Shown here: in pieces, positions 36,464 to 45,258 of the stretch
Numbering within the stretch: the stretch's first letter is position 1
Layout: each line of letters starts with the position of its first letter
DNA from: an uncultured Pelagibacteraceae bacterium
GTDB lineage: Bacteria > Pseudomonadota > Alphaproteobacteria > Pelagibacterales > Pelagibacteraceae
NCBI GenBank assembly: GCA_902573425.1
Contig: CACGJO010000003.1
Location: 23,901 to 87,900, forward strand
Length of the DNA stretch: 64,000 bases
Direction of reading: 5' to 3'
The notes under the pieces: model-generated
The model's database searches: none
What the model was told of the DNA's origin: nothing
The model's input: the letters and a program-made list of their open reading frames with translations, nothing else
Translations under genes and position numbers: made by a program

Positions 36464-37462
36464 ATGAAAATACTGATTACGGGTGGTTGTGGGTTTATAG
36501 GCTCAAGTCTTGCTATTTTCTTAAAAGAAAAAATTAAAACAGCTCAAATTACTAGTATTGATAATTTATCTAGAAAAGGTTCAACTTTAAATAAAAATAG
36601 AATCACAAAAAAAAAAATTTCAAACATTAAAAAAGATATTTCTAATTTCAGTAGTATAAAAAAATTAAAAAAGTTTGATTTAGTAATACATTGCGCTGCA
36701 GAACCCGCTATAGAGGCATCTAGAAAAAAGATCGAAGAGGTATTTAATTCTAATTTATTAGGGACTTTTAATATTTTAAAGAAATGTGCCAAAGATAATT
36801 CAAATATTATATATCTATCAAGCTCCAGAGTTTATTCGATTGAAAATTTATATAAATTAAAAAAAAAAGGAACAGTAAAAGAAAACTTTAATATAAATAA
36901 TCCAAAGTCTATTTATGGATTTACAAAACTTAGTTCAGAGTTATTGATAAAAGAATATGCTTATTTACATAAAATAAAATACTTAATTAATAGAGTTGCT
37001 TTAGTATCTGGCCCTTGGCAATTTGGCAAAGAGGAGCAAGGTTTTGTAAGTCTATGGTTATGGAGACATCTTAACAATTTAAAACTTAACTATATTGGTT
37101 TTGGTGGTACTGGAAAACAAGTACGTGATGTGCTCCATATAGAGGATCTTTGTGAATTAGTTTTATTACAAATCCAGAAAATAAAAAAAATCAACAACAA
37201 ACTTTTTAATGTTGGTGGTGGGAAGAAAAACTCAATTAATCTTTTGCAACTCACTAAACTCTCACAAGATATAACAAGAAATAAAATTAAAATTGGAAGA
37301 GTAAAAAAAACTTCATCTTATGATGTGCCTTATTTTATTTCAGATTTAAATTATGTAAAAAAACTTTATAAATGGGAACCTAGAAGAAACTTAAAAAAAG
37401 TTGTTGCAGATCTATATTTTTGGATGTTGGATAATAATTCTATTCTTAAAAAATATTTTTAA
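36464..37462 (+). CDS. NAD-dependent epimerase/dehydratase (CDP-tyvelose-epimerase-like)
   Basis: Extended SDR of 332 residues with TGGCGFIGSS near residue 6, SSSRVYS near 120, the catalytic YGFTK near 152, GTGKQVRDVLHIEDL near 216 and FNVGGGKKNS near 247. The last two blocks match the CDP-paratose/tyvelose 2-epimerase group, as in the gene at 28414-29460. It begins 6 nt after gltB, so it is probably read from the glt promoter. Its 3' end overlaps the convergent hydrolase by 17 nt. Very Lys/Asn-rich, like other accessory genes here. Confidence 0.8.
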   Translation: MKILITGGCGFIGSSLAIFLKEKIKTAQITSIDNLSRKGSTLNKNRITKKKISNIKKDISNFSSIKKLKKFDLVIHCAAEPAIEASRKKIEEVFNSNLLGTFNILKKCAKDNSNIIYLSSSRVYSIENLYKLKKKGTVKENFNINNPKSIYGFTKLSSELLIKEYAYLHKIKYLINRVALVSGPWQFGKEEQGFVSLWLWRHLNNLKLNYIGFGGTGKQVRDVLHIEDLCELVLLQIQKIKKINNKLFNVGGGKKNSINLLQLTKLSQDITRNKIKIGRVKKTSSYDVPYFISDLNYVKKLYKWEPRRNLKKVVADLYFWMLDNNSILKKYF

Positions 37463-38222
37463 CCATTCTATCTAATTCAGCGGTAATTCTTTTCAGATTT
37501 TTTTTGTTAGAGAGGCTATGATCTCCATTTTTTATAATCACAATTTCTTTTTTAGCTTTTGTGAATAAGGTTAAAACTTTCCTTGAAAAAGAGACAGGAA
37601 CTGCTTCATCCTTTTGGCCATGGAACATAGTAACATTTATTCTAAGACCTATTTTTTTTGATAAAACTTTATTTTTTCTTCCATCTTTTATCAATTGATA
37701 AGTTACAGGATATTCATATTGTTTTTTTTTATTATTTGGATCACCATGCTTAATTATACTAATACCTTTCGAGATTATTTCTTGCTTTATTTTTTTTGGA
37801 AATTTTTTCCACATAAGTCTTTCCAAAAATTCTGGGGCAGAACCAATACCTATAAAACCTTTAATTTGATTTTTAAAATATTCAAATTGATTTAATGAAA
37901 TCCAAGCACCCATACTTGATCCAATTAAAATAAAGCTATTTTTTTTTATAATTTTTTTAATTGAGTTTTTTACATCTTTCGACCATTCACTTATATTTCC
38001 TTTAGTAAACTCCCCAGATGATTTGCCATGTCCAGAATATTCTATTGCTAAAAATCCTAATTTATTTTTTCTTGCATACTTATTAAATGCTGTAGGCTTT
38101 TCACCATCAATATCTGACATAAAACCGGGTAAAAAAATTATATATAGTTTTTTTTTGTAATAATTGACCAAATATCTAAGTTTTTTTGTTCTCGATATTT
38201 TTAGGTATCTAAATTTTTTCAT
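37446..38222 (-). CDS. Alpha/beta hydrolase
   Basis: A 258-residue serine hydrolase of the S33/BAAT-like group. The oxyanion segment FLPGFMSDIDG lies near residue 30, the nucleophile elbow IGSSMGAWISL near 98, the Asp in HGQKDEAVP near 204 and the His in NGDHSLS near 235. No signal peptide, so presumably cytoplasmic. The substrate is unknown; related proteins are often encoded with polysaccharide genes. It is divergent from galE (73 bp between) and overlaps the epimerase tail-to-tail. Confidence 0.75.
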   Translation of the reverse strand: MKKFRYLKISRTKKLRYLVNYYKKKLYIIFLPGFMSDIDGEKPTAFNKYARKNKLGFLAIEYSGHGKSSGEFTKGNISEWSKDVKNSIKKIIKKNSFILIGSSMGAWISLNQFEYFKNQIKGFIGIGSAPEFLERLMWKKFPKKIKQEIISKGISIIKHGDPNNKKKQYEYPVTYQLIKDGRKNKVLSKKIGLRINVTMFHGQKDEAVPVSFSRKVLTLFTKAKKEIVIIKNGDHSLSNKKNLKRITAELDRMVKNIF

Positions 38223-38295
38223 ATAAATTAAATATAACTAATCTGATAATATATTATTTTGTGATTTGATTTAAATAAATGTTAAATTCATCTAT

Positions 38296-39270
38296 ATGAA
38301 CATTCTATTAACTGGTGGTGCGGGTTATATTGGAAGCCATACCGCATTATCCTTAATTGATAACGGTCACTCAGTGACAGTTATTGACAACCTCATAACT
38401 GGCAGCAAGACACTAATACCCTCAGAAGCAAAGCATTACAATTTTGATATTGCAGACGAAAGTTTAATAAAAAAAATTTTAAAAGAAAATAAATTCGATA
38501 TAGCTATGCATTTTGCTGGGCTCACAAGAGTAGATGAATCAGTTAAATATCCAGAGAAATATCAACTTCACAACTTTGAAAAATCAAAAATATTTTTTTC
38601 ATCATGTATTAAAAATAATCTAAAAAAAATTATATTTTCTTCAAGTGCTGGGGTTTATGGAAATAGTAACTCTACCAATTTAACTGAAGATAGTGAATTA
38701 AAGCCAATTAACCCATACGCTGACTCGAAATATAAAATTGAAAATTATTTAATTGAAATTTCAAAAAAAGATAAAGTCGATTACACAATTTTAAGATATT
38801 TTAATGTAGCAGGAGCTGACAAAAGCAAAAGGTCTGGGCTTATTGCAAGATCCTCTACAAATCTGATTAAAGTTATATGTGAAGTAGCAACTAAAAAAAG
38901 AGAGAAAATTATAATAAATGGAGATGACTATGAAACAAAAGATGGTACAGCTATAAGAGATTTTATACATGTAACTGATATAGCTGATATGCATGTTTTA
39001 GCTGCTGATAATCTTTTAAAAAAAACTACTACAAATATTTTTAACTGTGGTTATGGAAGTGGATATTCCGTCAAAGAAGTTATTACCGAAATGGAAAAAA
39101 TCATTAAAAATAAATTACAAGTAGAAATTGGACCACGCAGACCAAATGATATAGCAGTTTCAATTGCAAATAGTGATAAATTTAAAAAAGAATTTAATTG
39201 GAAACCAAGGTTTAATAATTTAAATATTATTTTAAGTTCAGCATTGAATTGGGAAAGAAATAATTCATGA
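38296..39270 (+). CDS. galE: UDP-glucose 4-epimerase
   Basis: SDR of 324 residues with GalE features: TGGAGYIGSHTALSL near residue 6, AMHFAGLTRVDESV near 75, FSSSAGVYG near 113 and the catalytic YADSKYKIE near 141. RYFNVAGAD near 162, DGTAIRDFIHVTDIADMHV near 213 and NCGYGSGYSV near 246 complete the match. It interconverts UDP-glucose and UDP-galactose (or the N-acetyl forms) for surface glycans. Its stop overlaps the start of the following glycosyltransferase by 4 nt (ATGA), so the two are a translationally coupled pair. Confidence 0.9.
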   Translation: MNILLTGGAGYIGSHTALSLIDNGHSVTVIDNLITGSKTLIPSEAKHYNFDIADESLIKKILKENKFDIAMHFAGLTRVDESVKYPEKYQLHNFEKSKIFFSSCIKNNLKKIIFSSSAGVYGNSNSTNLTEDSELKPINPYADSKYKIENYLIEISKKDKVDYTILRYFNVAGADKSKRSGLIARSSTNLIKVICEVATKKREKIIINGDDYETKDGTAIRDFIHVTDIADMHVLAADNLLKKTTTNIFNCGYGSGYSVKEVITEMEKIIKNKLQVEIGPRRPNDIAVSIANSDKFKKEFNWKPRFNNLNIILSSALNWERNNS

Positions 39271-40415
39271 ATTTTAAAGTATTGCAAGTTATACCAAAAT
39301 TAGGATATGGCGGTGCAGAAACAGGCTGTTATGATATTGCCCACTATCTAGCAGAAAAAAATTGTAAATCTTACATTGTTACAAGTGGTGGGCCATTATT
39401 AAAATTTATTCGAAAAGATAAGGTCAAAGTTTTTAGGCTTCCTGTCCAATCAAAGAATCCTTTGCTAATTTTACTTAATACAATTTTTATTTCTTTAATC
39501 ATAATTTTTTTAAGAATTGATATAGTACATGCCAGAAGTAGAGCACCTGCCTGGTCTTGTCTTCTTTCTTGTATAATCACAAGAACTAAGTTTGTGACAA
39601 CATTTCACGGAGTATACAATTTTTCAAATAAACTTAAAAAAATTTATAACTCTGTTATGGTAAGATCAAATTTAATTATAGCTGGATCAAATTTTGTCTT
39701 TAATCATATCCATAAAAATTATGGAGAATTGATAACATCCAAAAAAAGATTGTTAGTTATTTTTAGGGGAATCAATACAGAATATTTCGATAACTCAAAA
39801 ATAACGAGTGATAAAGTCAAAGACTTCAAATCATTAGTAAATTTTGATCCTGAAAAGTTTAAAATTTTATTACCCGGAAGACTAACTAAGTGGAAAGGTC
39901 ACGAAATGTTCATTGAGTCTTTATTCATTTTAAAAACAAAGTACGGGAAAGAAAATTTTCAAGCTGTTATTCTTGGATCTGATCAAGGAAGAAAAGTGTA
40001 TTTTAAAAAATTGATATCTATGATTGAAAAATATAGTTTAAAAAGCAATGTATTTTTCTTACAGCATGCAAAAGAAATGCCAGTTGCTTATTATATTTCA
40101 GATGTTGTGGTATCTTCTTCAATCGAACCAGAAGCATTTGGAAGAGTATCTGTTGAAGCGCAAGCAATGAGAAGACCAATATTAGCAAGTGATCACGGAG
40201 GATCGAAAGAAACAATAATCAATGGTAAATCTGGCTTTTTATTTGAGAATAATAAACCTGACGTTCTCGCAGAAAATTTAAATAAACTAATGGAAATGGA
40301 CAAAGACAAGTTGCAATCAATTGGAAATGAAGGTAGGAAAAATATATTAAAAAAATTTGATGTAGAACAAATGTGTAATTCAACATTTATAGAATACAAA
40401 AAACTAATTAAATAA
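39267..40415 (+). CDS. GT4-family glycosyltransferase
   Basis: A 382-residue GT-B fold enzyme. The N-terminal acceptor domain begins VIPKLGYGGAETGCYDIA near residue 8. The C-terminal domain has LLPGRLTKWKGHEMFIE near 200 and the EX7E donor motif around SSSIEPEAFGRVSVEAQAM near 283, ending RPILASDHGG. It likely adds a sugar in LPS or another surface polysaccharide. It overlaps galE by 4 nt, and the next gene, thrS, starts immediately after its stop, so thrS appears to depend on a promoter upstream of or within this gene. Confidence 0.87.
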   Translation: MNFKVLQVIPKLGYGGAETGCYDIAHYLAEKNCKSYIVTSGGPLLKFIRKDKVKVFRLPVQSKNPLLILLNTIFISLIIIFLRIDIVHARSRAPAWSCLLSCIITRTKFVTTFHGVYNFSNKLKKIYNSVMVRSNLIIAGSNFVFNHIHKNYGELITSKKRLLVIFRGINTEYFDNSKITSDKVKDFKSLVNFDPEKFKILLPGRLTKWKGHEMFIESLFILKTKYGKENFQAVILGSDQGRKVYFKKLISMIEKYSLKSNVFFLQHAKEMPVAYYISDVVVSSSIEPEAFGRVSVEAQAMRRPILASDHGGSKETIINGKSGFLFENNKPDVLAENLNKLMEMDKDKLQSIGNEGRKNILKKFDVEQMCNSTFIEYKKLIK

Positions 40416-42335
40416 ATGCCCAATATAACTTTACCTGACGGAAAAAAACTTAATTTTAAAAATAAGATAAATGGTCTTGAGATTGCAGAGAAAATCAGCA
40501 AATCTCTAATCAAGCAAGCACTAATAATGAGTGTCAACGGTGAACTGAAAGACTTAAGTTATTCAATTCAAAACGATTCATCAGTTAAAATTATTACCCA
40601 CAAAGATAAAGAAGGTTTAGATGTAATAAGGCATGACACTGCACATATAATGGCTATGGCAGTCCAAGAATTATTCCCAGGAACTCAAGTGACTATAGGT
40701 CCCGTTATTGAAAATGGTTTTTACTATGACTTTGCAAGAAAAGAACCCTTCACAAGCAATGATTTAGAAAAAATAGAGAAAAAAATGTCTGAGATAATTG
40801 ATAAAGACGTTAAAACAAAACGTGAGGTATGGGAAAGGGACAAAGCAATTGCACATTTTAAAAAGATAGGTGAAAAATACAAGGCAGAAATTATTGAGAG
40901 CATCCCAGAAAATGAGGAACTATCGGTTTATCATCACGGCGATACTTGGCATGATTTATGTAGAGGACCTCATTTAACATCCTCAAAAAAAATTGGTAAG
41001 GCATTTAAATTAACTAAAGTCTCAGGCGCATATTGGAGAGGAGACTCAAATAACGAAATGTTACAAAGAATTTACGGAACATGCTGGAGCTCAAAAAAAG
41101 AGCTAGACGATTATTTACATAGATTGGAGGAAGCAGAAAGAAGAGATCATAGAAAATTAGGTAAAGAAATGGATCTATTTCATTTCAGAGAGGAAAGTCC
41201 GGGCGCAGTTTTTTGGCATGAGAAAGGATGGACTTTATTTCAAAGACTTATTGAGTATATGAGATTAAAACAAAGATATGCTGGATACAGGGAAATTAAT
41301 ACTCCAGAATTGTTGGATAAAACTCTTTGGGAAAAATCTGGACATTGGGATAAATTTGGCGATTTAATGTTTACATCTGAAACGCCAGATGAAAAAGTTT
41401 TTGCTGTAAAGCCAATGAATTGCCCTGGATGTGTTCAAGTTTTTAATCAAGGATTAAAAAGTTATAGAGATCTTCCTTTGAAGCTATCTGAGTTTGGTAA
41501 AGTACACAGATATGAGCCATCGGGTGCTTTACACGGCCTGTTAAGGGTTAGGGCCTTCACCCAAGATGATGCACATATATTTTGCACTGAAAATCAGATA
41601 ACAGAAGAGTGTGTAACAGTAACAAAATTAATTTTAGATATTTATAAAGATTTAGGTTTCAGTAAAGTTTTTTTAAAATACTCAGACAGACCAGAAAAAA
41701 GAGTAGGCAGCGACGATGTTTGGGATAAATCAGAAAAAGCTTTACTTGAGGCAATTAAAAAAACTAAATTGGAATATACAATTAATAAAGGAGAGGGAGC
41801 ATTTTACGGTCCCAAAATTGAATTTGTTTTGCGCGATGCTATAGGCCGTGATTGGCAGTGTGGAACGCTTCAGGTTGATTTAAATTTACCAAAAAGACTT
41901 GGTGCAACTTTTGTAGATAAGGACGGAACAAAGAAAACACCAGTAATGTTACATAGAGCTTTATTTGGATCCTTAGAAAGATTTATTGGAATTCTAATTG
42001 AAAATTATGCAGGAAAACTTCCATTTTGGCTATCACCATTACAAGCGGTTGTGTTACCTATAGCCGAAGAGCACAATGATTATGCAAAAAAAATATTTGA
42101 AGACCTCTTTAAAGAAGGTATAAAATGCGAAGTGGATTTAAGAAATCAAAAAATAAATTATAAGATTAGAGAACACTCTTTAGCAAAAACACCCCTTATT
42201 TTAATTTGTGGAAAGAAAGAAATTTCCGAAAAAAGTGTCACAATGAGAAAACTAGGTTCTGAAAAACAAGAAAAAATTAAATTTACTAAAGCTGTTGAAA
42301 AATTAAAAATACTAAACAATCTTCCAATTAAATAA
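40416..42335 (+). CDS. thrS: Threonyl-tRNA synthetase
   Basis: Class II aminoacyl-tRNA synthetase of 639 residues. It has an N-terminal TGS domain, then the editing domain with HDTAHIMAMAVQELFPG near residue 73 and the Cys/His zinc-like pair in WHDLCRGPHL near 178. The catalytic core follows with MNCPGCVQVF near 331 (zinc Cys), RVRAFTQDDAHIFC near 372 and HRALFGSLERF near 510. The C-terminal anticodon-binding domain is intact. It starts directly after the upstream glycosyltransferase stop and ends directly at the infC GTG, with no spacer on either side. Confidence 0.97.
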   Translation: MPNITLPDGKKLNFKNKINGLEIAEKISKSLIKQALIMSVNGELKDLSYSIQNDSSVKIITHKDKEGLDVIRHDTAHIMAMAVQELFPGTQVTIGPVIENGFYYDFARKEPFTSNDLEKIEKKMSEIIDKDVKTKREVWERDKAIAHFKKIGEKYKAEIIESIPENEELSVYHHGDTWHDLCRGPHLTSSKKIGKAFKLTKVSGAYWRGDSNNEMLQRIYGTCWSSKKELDDYLHRLEEAERRDHRKLGKEMDLFHFREESPGAVFWHEKGWTLFQRLIEYMRLKQRYAGYREINTPELLDKTLWEKSGHWDKFGDLMFTSETPDEKVFAVKPMNCPGCVQVFNQGLKSYRDLPLKLSEFGKVHRYEPSGALHGLLRVRAFTQDDAHIFCTENQITEECVTVTKLILDIYKDLGFSKVFLKYSDRPEKRVGSDDVWDKSEKALLEAIKKTKLEYTINKGEGAFYGPKIEFVLRDAIGRDWQCGTLQVDLNLPKRLGATFVDKDGTKKTPVMLHRALFGSLERFIGILIENYAGKLPFWLSPLQAVVLPIAEEHNDYAKKIFEDLFKEGIKCEVDLRNQKINYKIREHSLAKTPLILICGKKEISEKSVTMRKLGSEKQEKIKFTKAVEKLKILNNLPIK

Positions 42336-42881
42336 GTGCAAAAACCAAAATCAAATTATTTTAAGAGAAAAACAAAATTTCAAGGTCCTAGAACCAATGA
42401 AAGAATTAGAAGTTTAGATGTACAGGTTATAAATAGCACTGGGGAAAATCTTGGAGTTTTACCACTAAAAAAAGCAATTGAAACTGCTAAGGCAGAGGGG
42501 CTTGATCTAATCGAAATTTCGCCAAATGCAAATCCACCAGTTTGTAAAATAATGGATATTGGAAAATACAAATACGATTTGCAAAAAAAAGCTAATAAGG
42601 CAAAAAAAAATCAGAGAATATCAAACTTAAAAGAATTAAAGCTCAGACCCGGAACTGAAGTACATGATTATAATTTTAAAATTAAAAATGCTAAAAAATT
42701 TTTAACTAAAGGCGATAAAGTAAAATTTACTGTAAAGTTTAAAGGAAGAGAAATGCAACACATTCAACTTGGAAAAGATTTAATGGAAAGAATCATTACA
42801 GATACCAAAGAAATAGGACAAGTTGAGGTAAGACCTAAATTTGAGGGACGACAAATGATAATGATTATTCAACCTAGTTAG
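42336..42881 (+). CDS. infC: Translation initiation factor IF-3
   Basis: A 181-residue IF-3 with an N-terminal domain (NERIRSLDVQVINSTGENLGV, spanning residues ~26-46), a Lys-rich linker near 85 and the C-terminal domain with LKELKLRPGTEVHDYNFK near 97 and VKFKGREMQH near 136. It binds the 30S subunit and controls start-codon fidelity. It starts with GTG at 42336, directly after the thrS stop and without a Shine-Dalgarno. Non-ATG infC starts are known for autoregulation in other bacteria (AUU in E. coli), so the GTG may be meaningful, though other GTG/TTG starts occur here. Confidence 0.95.
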   Translation: MQKPKSNYFKRKTKFQGPRTNERIRSLDVQVINSTGENLGVLPLKKAIETAKAEGLDLIEISPNANPPVCKIMDIGKYKYDLQKKANKAKKNQRISNLKELKLRPGTEVHDYNFKIKNAKKFLTKGDKVKFTVKFKGREMQHIQLGKDLMERIITDTKEIGQVEVRPKFEGRQMIMIIQPS

Positions 42882-42890
42882 TTTAATTTT

Positions 42891-42929
42891 AAAAATCTTG
42901 ATAAGGAAGACAATCTATATATAAGTGCT
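42891..42929 (+). repeat. Left copy of duplicated rpmI promoter segment
   Basis: 39 bp that match 45214-45253 with two substitutions and one single-base gap. It contains TTGATA (42898-42903), a 16-bp spacer and TATAAG (42920-42925). The predicted transcription start, about 42932, is next to the ATG of the PhyH gene at 42934. It marks the left border of the three-gene insert between infC and rpmI. Confidence 0.8.
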
Positions 42930-42933
42930 GTCT

Positions 42934-43689
42934 ATGTCCAAATTAAATATAAACCAAAAAAAGTTTTATAAAAAAAATGGCTATTTACATATTAGCAATT
43001 TGTTTACAAAAAAAGACTTAAAAAAATTGAACGAATATATTCAAGAGATAAAAGATTTTAGAGAGCAAAAAGGACGACATATGATCTATTTTGATAAAAT
43101 AAAAAATAAAAATGTTTTAACCAGAACTGAAAATTTTTTAAAATATCATAAAAAAATTACAAAGTTATTATTGAAAAATAAAGTTTCATCTTTGGTTGAT
43201 CAACTTTTAGAAAATAAGTCTGTTCTTTTCAAAGACAAAATTAATTGGAAATATCCTAATGCAAATGGTTTCGAGCCACATCAAGATGCCCAAGTTTGGG
43301 AATATTTATATCCTAAAATTAAATCATTTATTTCTTTGGCTATATCTGTTGATAAAACAAATAAAAAAAATGGATGTTTAGAAGTAGTAAAGGGTAAACA
43401 TTTTGAAGGTTTATTGGGAAATAATAAGTCTGCAATTGATAAAAAAATAGTAAAAAAAATGAAGTGGGATTCAATTTATACAAAACCTGGAGACTTAATT
43501 TTTTTTAATAGTTACACACCTCATAGATCTGGGAAAAATCTATCCAAAAAACCAAGAGTTATGATTTATTTAACTTACAATGCCAAAAAAGACGGAAATT
43601 TGAAAAAAGAATATTTTGCAAACAAAAGAAAAAGTTTCCCTCCAAACATTGAGAGAGAAAAAGGAAAAAGCTACAAATACTTAATATGA
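42934..43689 (+). CDS. Phytanoyl-CoA dioxygenase (PhyH) family protein
   Basis: Fe(II)/2-oxoglutarate-dependent dioxygenase of 251 residues. The iron facial triad is visible as HQD in FEPHQDAQVWEY near residue 112 and the distal His in NSYTPHRSG near 190; the 2-oxoglutarate-binding Arg would be in the following RSG segment. KKNGYLHISNLF near 13 is the usual family opening. It hydroxylates an unknown small molecule or lipid. I use the ATG at 42934 because a GTG at 42925 lies inside the promoter -10. It overlaps the TylF-like gene by 4 nt and leads the accessory cassette in the infC-rpmI gap. Confidence 0.83.
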   Translation: MSKLNINQKKFYKKNGYLHISNLFTKKDLKKLNEYIQEIKDFREQKGRHMIYFDKIKNKNVLTRTENFLKYHKKITKLLLKNKVSSLVDQLLENKSVLFKDKINWKYPNANGFEPHQDAQVWEYLYPKIKSFISLAISVDKTNKKNGCLEVVKGKHFEGLLGNNKSAIDKKIVKKMKWDSIYTKPGDLIFFNSYTPHRSGKNLSKKPRVMIYLTYNAKKDGNLKKEYFANKRKSFPPNIEREKGKSYKYLI

Positions 43690-44375
43690 TAAAGTTACCT
43701 AAATTAGATATTCAATCAATGTATGATTACGAAACTAATTTTCATTTGACTATGAATGAAGAGAGATTGTCTAAGTTTTTAACGCATTTTGAAGCTTTTA
43801 AACTTTCTCAAAATGTGCCTGGAGAAATAGTTGAATGTGGAGTTTTTAAGGGAACATCACTTATGAGATTTGGAATGTTAAGAAAAGTTTTTGGTGGCGA
43901 CCATACATCTAGATTAATAGGCTTTGATGTATTCAGCAATAAATACCCAAACACAAAATTTAAAGAAGATAAAATTCAAAGAAAACATTGGATAAAAACA
44001 GCAGGCTCAAGCTCAATAAGCGAGACGCAATTGAAAAAAATTTTTAAAAATAGAAAAATCTCAAATTTTCAAATCATAAAGGGTGACGTAAATAAAACAG
44101 TTCCAAAATTTATAAAAAAAAATCCTGGTATTAAAATATCACTTTTAAACATCGATATAGACTTTGTTGAACCCACTTTGACAGTTCTTGAAAACTTTTA
44201 TAACAAAGTCTCAAAAGGAGGAATAATTTTATTAGATAATTATGCTGGCAGGGGATCGTCAGGTAAGTATCTTCACGGAGATACTTTAGCTATAGATAAC
44301 TTTTTTAAAAATAAAGATATTAAAATTAAAAAATTTGGTTTTGCTGCAAGACCTTGTTTTATTCAAAAAAAATAA
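43686..44375 (+). CDS. TylF/MycF-like methyltransferase
   Basis: SAM-dependent methyltransferase of 229 residues in the macrocin O-methyltransferase family. The SAM-binding block VPGEIVECGVFKGTSLMRFG lies near residue 44, an acidic RLIGFDVFS near 79, and the metal/acceptor region LLNIDIDFVEPTLTVLENFY near 153 with GGIILLDNYAG near 178. Members methylate sugar hydroxyls in natural products and surface glycans. It overlaps the PhyH gene by 4 nt and is followed after 6 nt by a CDP-alcohol transferase. The set may decorate a glycan or lipid headgroup; the substrate is not known. Confidence 0.82.
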   Translation: MIKLPKLDIQSMYDYETNFHLTMNEERLSKFLTHFEAFKLSQNVPGEIVECGVFKGTSLMRFGMLRKVFGGDHTSRLIGFDVFSNKYPNTKFKEDKIQRKHWIKTAGSSSISETQLKKIFKNRKISNFQIIKGDVNKTVPKFIKKNPGIKISLLNIDIDFVEPTLTVLENFYNKVSKGGIILLDNYAGRGSSGKYLHGDTLAIDNFFKNKDIKIKKFGFAARPCFIQKK

Positions 44376-44381
44376 ATTTAA

Positions 44382-45167
44382 ATGCATAAATATAAAAGTG
44401 TAAGAAATTTTTTAATCAAAAGAAATCTTAAACTTTTTAAAGAAGAGTATAATTGGGATTATAAATTTTTAAAGTCACCTTATAATAAATTAAAGACGAT
44501 TTTTAACTTGGAGATAGCTGCCATTTTGTTATTTTTTGCTAGTAATACAAATTTAAGAGCAAATCATGTAACTCTATTTGGAGTTATTTGGGTTTATCTT
44601 GGAACAATTTTGGTTTCAATTAATAATAATTTTTGCATACTTTTTGGTTTAATAATTTACTTTACAAAGTTAATACCGGATTATGTGGACGGTACTTTGG
44701 CACATTTAAAAAAAGAGCAGTCAAAGGAGGGTTTCGAGCTAGATTTATGGGCTGGGGAGATCAACAAATTAGGAGTAATTATTGGAACTTTATTGTACAT
44801 TTTTAATATTACAAACCAAAATATTTATCTTTTCATTTTAATTATAATATTAAGTTTAAATATTATTGATCCTAGAAAACACCTGAGTAGAACAAAATTT
44901 GGGATTTCTAAATATAATAAAAAACTAAAATCTCATACACAGATTGTTAAGAAGAATGAAAGTTTAATTTTTAATTTTTTGAAATTTTTAAATTATGATG
45001 GCAGAAGTAATTATTCTGATTTTGTTATTTTATTGATACTTTTAAATATATTTTATCAAATAAATTTGATCTTAATTTTTTTACCTTGGTTATGGCTTAT
45101 TCTGAATTGCTTAATTCTGATACGCGCAAAATATTTGGTTTTTTTTAAGAGAAATAGGAAAATTTGA
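44382..45167 (+). CDS. CDP-alcohol phosphatidyltransferase-like membrane protein (degenerate motif)
   Basis: A 261-residue membrane protein with about six hydrophobic helices. The CDP-alcohol transferase signature is recognisable at D100-Y-V-D103-G104-T-L-A107-H108, then G117-F-E-L-D121. The usual Arg after Ala is His108, and the last Asp of the family motif is Gly125 followed by Glu126. The family joins a CDP-activated alcohol to another alcohol to make phospholipid headgroups. The missing final Asp, normally the catalytic base, means activity is uncertain, or Glu126 takes over. Last gene of the inserted cassette. Confidence 0.72.
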   Translation: MHKYKSVRNFLIKRNLKLFKEEYNWDYKFLKSPYNKLKTIFNLEIAAILLFFASNTNLRANHVTLFGVIWVYLGTILVSINNNFCILFGLIIYFTKLIPDYVDGTLAHLKKEQSKEGFELDLWAGEINKLGVIIGTLLYIFNITNQNIYLFILIIILSLNIIDPRKHLSRTKFGISKYNKKLKSHTQIVKKNESLIFNFLKFLNYDGRSNYSDFVILLILLNIFYQINLILIFLPWLWLILNCLILIRAKYLVFFKRNRKI

Positions 45168-45213
45168 AGATTAGTAAATTTTAACGACAATAAAGCTCAA
45201 TTTGCTTAGTGTA

Positions 45214-45253
45214 AAAAATCTTGATAAGGAAAAACAATCTATATATAACTGCT
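45214..45253 (+). repeat. Right copy of duplicated rpmI promoter segment
   Basis: 40 bp that pair with 42891-42929. It contains TTGATA (45221-45226), a 17-bp spacer and TATAAC (45244-45249), 5/6 matches at both boxes. Predicted transcription start, about 45256, is three bases before the rpmI ATG at 45259. It reads as the native promoter of rpmI-rplT. Copy spacing is 2323 bp, exactly spanning the PhyH-TylF-CDP-alcohol transferase cassette. Confidence 0.8.
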
Positions 45254-45258
45254 TGATC

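Noticed and set aside
45202..45258. Extended N-terminus for rpmI
   Set aside because: Would translate the duplicated promoter segment; the L35 family starts at the MPKLKTK methionine.
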